Of a stretch of DNA of 64,000 bases, positions 62,881 through 64,000 are shown piece after piece. The number at the start of each line of letters is the position of its first letter. Position 1 is the first letter of the stretch. Location: the NCBI GenBank assembly GCA_019155185.1, contig CM032811.1, positions 2,162,287 to 2,226,286 of the forward strand, given 5' to 3'. This stretch comes from Beaufortia kweichowensis (Eukaryota > Chordata > Actinopteri > Cypriniformes > Gastromyzontidae). The position numbers and the translations under genes are program-made. The notes beneath the pieces were generated by a model. That model was given only the letters and a program-made list of their open reading frames with translations. It did no database searches and was not told the origin of the DNA.

Positions 62881-64000
62881 CTGAAACACATCAGACACAA
62901 CAGTACTGCGTAAGCTACACAGATTAAAGCCGGCTAGATGGCCGCCAAAGTCATCCGATACATACATACACTTAAAATCAAAAAACGGAGCAAACCTGGC
63001 CTTGCGGTGGGCGTCGAGCTCGTCTCCGCCCGGGGTGGGGTTGAGTGTGGCATTAAGCTCCGCCTGCTCATCATGTTGCTGCAGGTAAAAGGCTTTCAGG
63101 GGGTTCATGGTCCAATCGAACAGAGGGTCATACAGCAACACCTGCGCACATCATGCAGGTTAGCAAGCATACTTATTTACTGATAAATGATGGGTATGTT
63201 TAAGTCGGTGTTCACCTCCACAATGGTTAACAGGGCTTCCTGAGAACTCCTCATGACTTCCATTGTCTTCTCACAACATCTAAATAATAATAATAGTCAA
63301 AATAATAATAAGTAGTTAAAGAAATAGTTCATGGACCCCAATGACTTGACCATAGTAATTTTTATTCCTACTATGGAAAGTCAATAGGGGTACATTTTTG
63401 GGTGAATTATTCCTTTAAGATTTCTCCATAGAAACCCACTGTACAATTTCAAACTTCAGATTCATTTAAGGTATTTAAGAGTGGTTTGCAAGAACCGTGG
63501 CTTACATGTAAAAACTACAAGCATACTTAAGGTGTCACACGACCGTGTTTCAAAAAAGCAAAGTGAATGGCCGACAAACTGGCCTTTACATCAAGAGTGA
63601 TGTAAGCTATTTCACCCATGTAAGATAGGTGGCGCTAATGGACAATGAGTTTTACTCATTACAGAACACAGCCGTAGTGCATCATGGCGTCAAACATTCG
63701 CTTCGCTTTTTGGCATACAGTGTGAAATAGGCTTCAGACGCCTTTACAGAAACTAGACTGTCTCGGGAGATATTACGTCACAAATAATGATTGAAATTAA
63801 TATAAAAAGGCTGAATTTATAGAATGACTTTAATCCACTTTTAAGGACAACGAGTGTTTTCGGTCAATTTTAAAGGGCTGAGTTTGGTTTTAAAGATCTC
63901 ATCCTTCTAATAAATCCTCACCTCCTGAAGACCCCCTCCACCCCAGTGATGCCCATCCCATCCACGATGTCTCGAGAAAGTCGAAACGGCACCGTCTCAG
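62697..64000 (-). CDS. atm: ATM serine/threonine kinase, C-terminal four coding exons (partial)
   Basis: PI3K-related kinase that detects DNA double-strand breaks and phosphorylates checkpoint and repair proteins in the nucleus. The gene enters from the right edge. Visible exons are 63922-64000 (5' incomplete), 63216-63279, 62996-63141 and 62697-62880. Joined in frame they encode ETVPFRLSRDIVDGMGITG just after the kinase activation loop, VFRRCCEKTMEVM, VLLYDPLFDWTMNPLKA, a divergent linker, and the FATC tail ending LFPGWQAWV. These are near-identical to vertebrate ATM; ATR, DNA-PKcs and mTOR differ. The linker between the kinase and FATC is the only variable part. Introns are short (642, 74 and 115 bp). 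The gene runs tail-to-tail with bace2, and most of the roughly 3000-residue protein lies outside the window. Confidence 0.96.
62996..63141 (-). CDS. atm: atm penultimate coding exon
   Basis: 146 bp from GTGCGCAG| to CCAG|GTTTGC. It encodes VLLYDPLFDWTMNPLKAF, then a poorly conserved linker (QQHDEQAELN... AHRKA) that separates the kinase domain from FATC. It ends with two bases of a serine codon. Confidence 0.95.
63216..63279 (-). CDS. atm: atm third-last coding exon
   Basis: 64 bp from TATTTAG| to GAG|GTGAAC. It completes the split arginine and encodes CCEKTMEVMRSSQEALLTIV plus E, part of the kinase C-lobe. The next intron is 74 bp. Confidence 0.94.
63316..63418. mobile_element. Cyprinid palindromic MITE (AGTTCACCC type), deletion derivative in an atm intron
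   Basis: 103 bp keeping both outer ends (TTAAAGAAATAGTTCATGGA and TTGGGTGAATTATTCCTTTA) and the central CTACTATGGAAAGTCAATAG. It lies in the 642-bp atm intron. A short fragment of the same family is at 46603-46630. Confidence 0.6.
63922..64000 (-). CDS. atm: atm fourth-last coding exon (partial at window edge)
   Basis: The donor on the minus strand is AGGAG|GTGAGG. It encodes ETVPFRLSRDIVDGMGITG followed by VEGVFR and a split arginine codon. The upstream end is beyond 64000. Confidence 0.95.

Overview
The window looks like a piece of a teleost nuclear genome, most probably a cyprinid (carp or zebrafish-like fish). It has spliced vertebrate genes with GT-AG introns, an AT-rich background, long microsatellites, and many short palindromic DNA transposon derivatives of kinds I associate from memory with cyprinid genomes. 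No rRNA, tRNA, CRISPR array, operon or prokaryotic feature was seen. Most long ORFs outside the exons listed here are chance or simple-repeat ORFs.

Three protein genes are supported. (1) The 5' end of a DSCAM gene (dscam, probably dscama) lies on the minus strand. Coding exon 1 (signal peptide) is at 33536-33578, exon 2 (first Ig domain) at 19838-20155 and exon 3 (start of the second Ig domain) at 18606-18752. Exon 4 onward lies beyond the left edge, so 1-18605 is intron 3. (2) The complete bace2 gene is on the plus strand, with nine coding exons from 47424 to 59017. They encode a predicted 501-residue membrane aspartyl protease with both catalytic Asp motifs, six paired cysteines and a C-terminal membrane segment. 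(3) The 3' end of atm is on the minus strand, from the right edge to 62697. Its last four coding exons carry the end of the PI3K-like kinase domain and the FATC tail.

Layout: 1-33.6 kb is dscam with long introns, holding a truncated L2/CR1-type LINE (5.1-6.0 kb), several MITEs, a (CT)64 tract and unique GC-richer blocks that may be cis-regulatory. 33.6-47.4 kb is the divergent dscam/bace2 intergenic space, with hAT-like, LINE, Harbinger-like and other repeat remnants. 47.4-59.3 kb is bace2, whose introns hold three copies of a TTAA-ended MITE, a solo-LTR-like element with a 5-bp target duplication, and two copies of an ACTGTAAA palindromic MITE. 59.3-62.7 kb is the tail-to-tail bace2/atm gap.

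The genes do not form a pathway: DSCAM is a neuronal adhesion receptor, BACE2 a secretory-pathway sheddase and ATM a DNA-damage kinase. The dscam-bace2 head-to-head pair matches human chromosome 21, whereas human ATM is on chromosome 11 in the region of the paralogues BACE1 and DSCAML1. I found no clearly new biological system. The most interesting signals are the uORF before bace2, the TTAA MITE family, a NAGNAG acceptor in atm, the atm/bace2/dscam linkage and the candidate noncoding elements.
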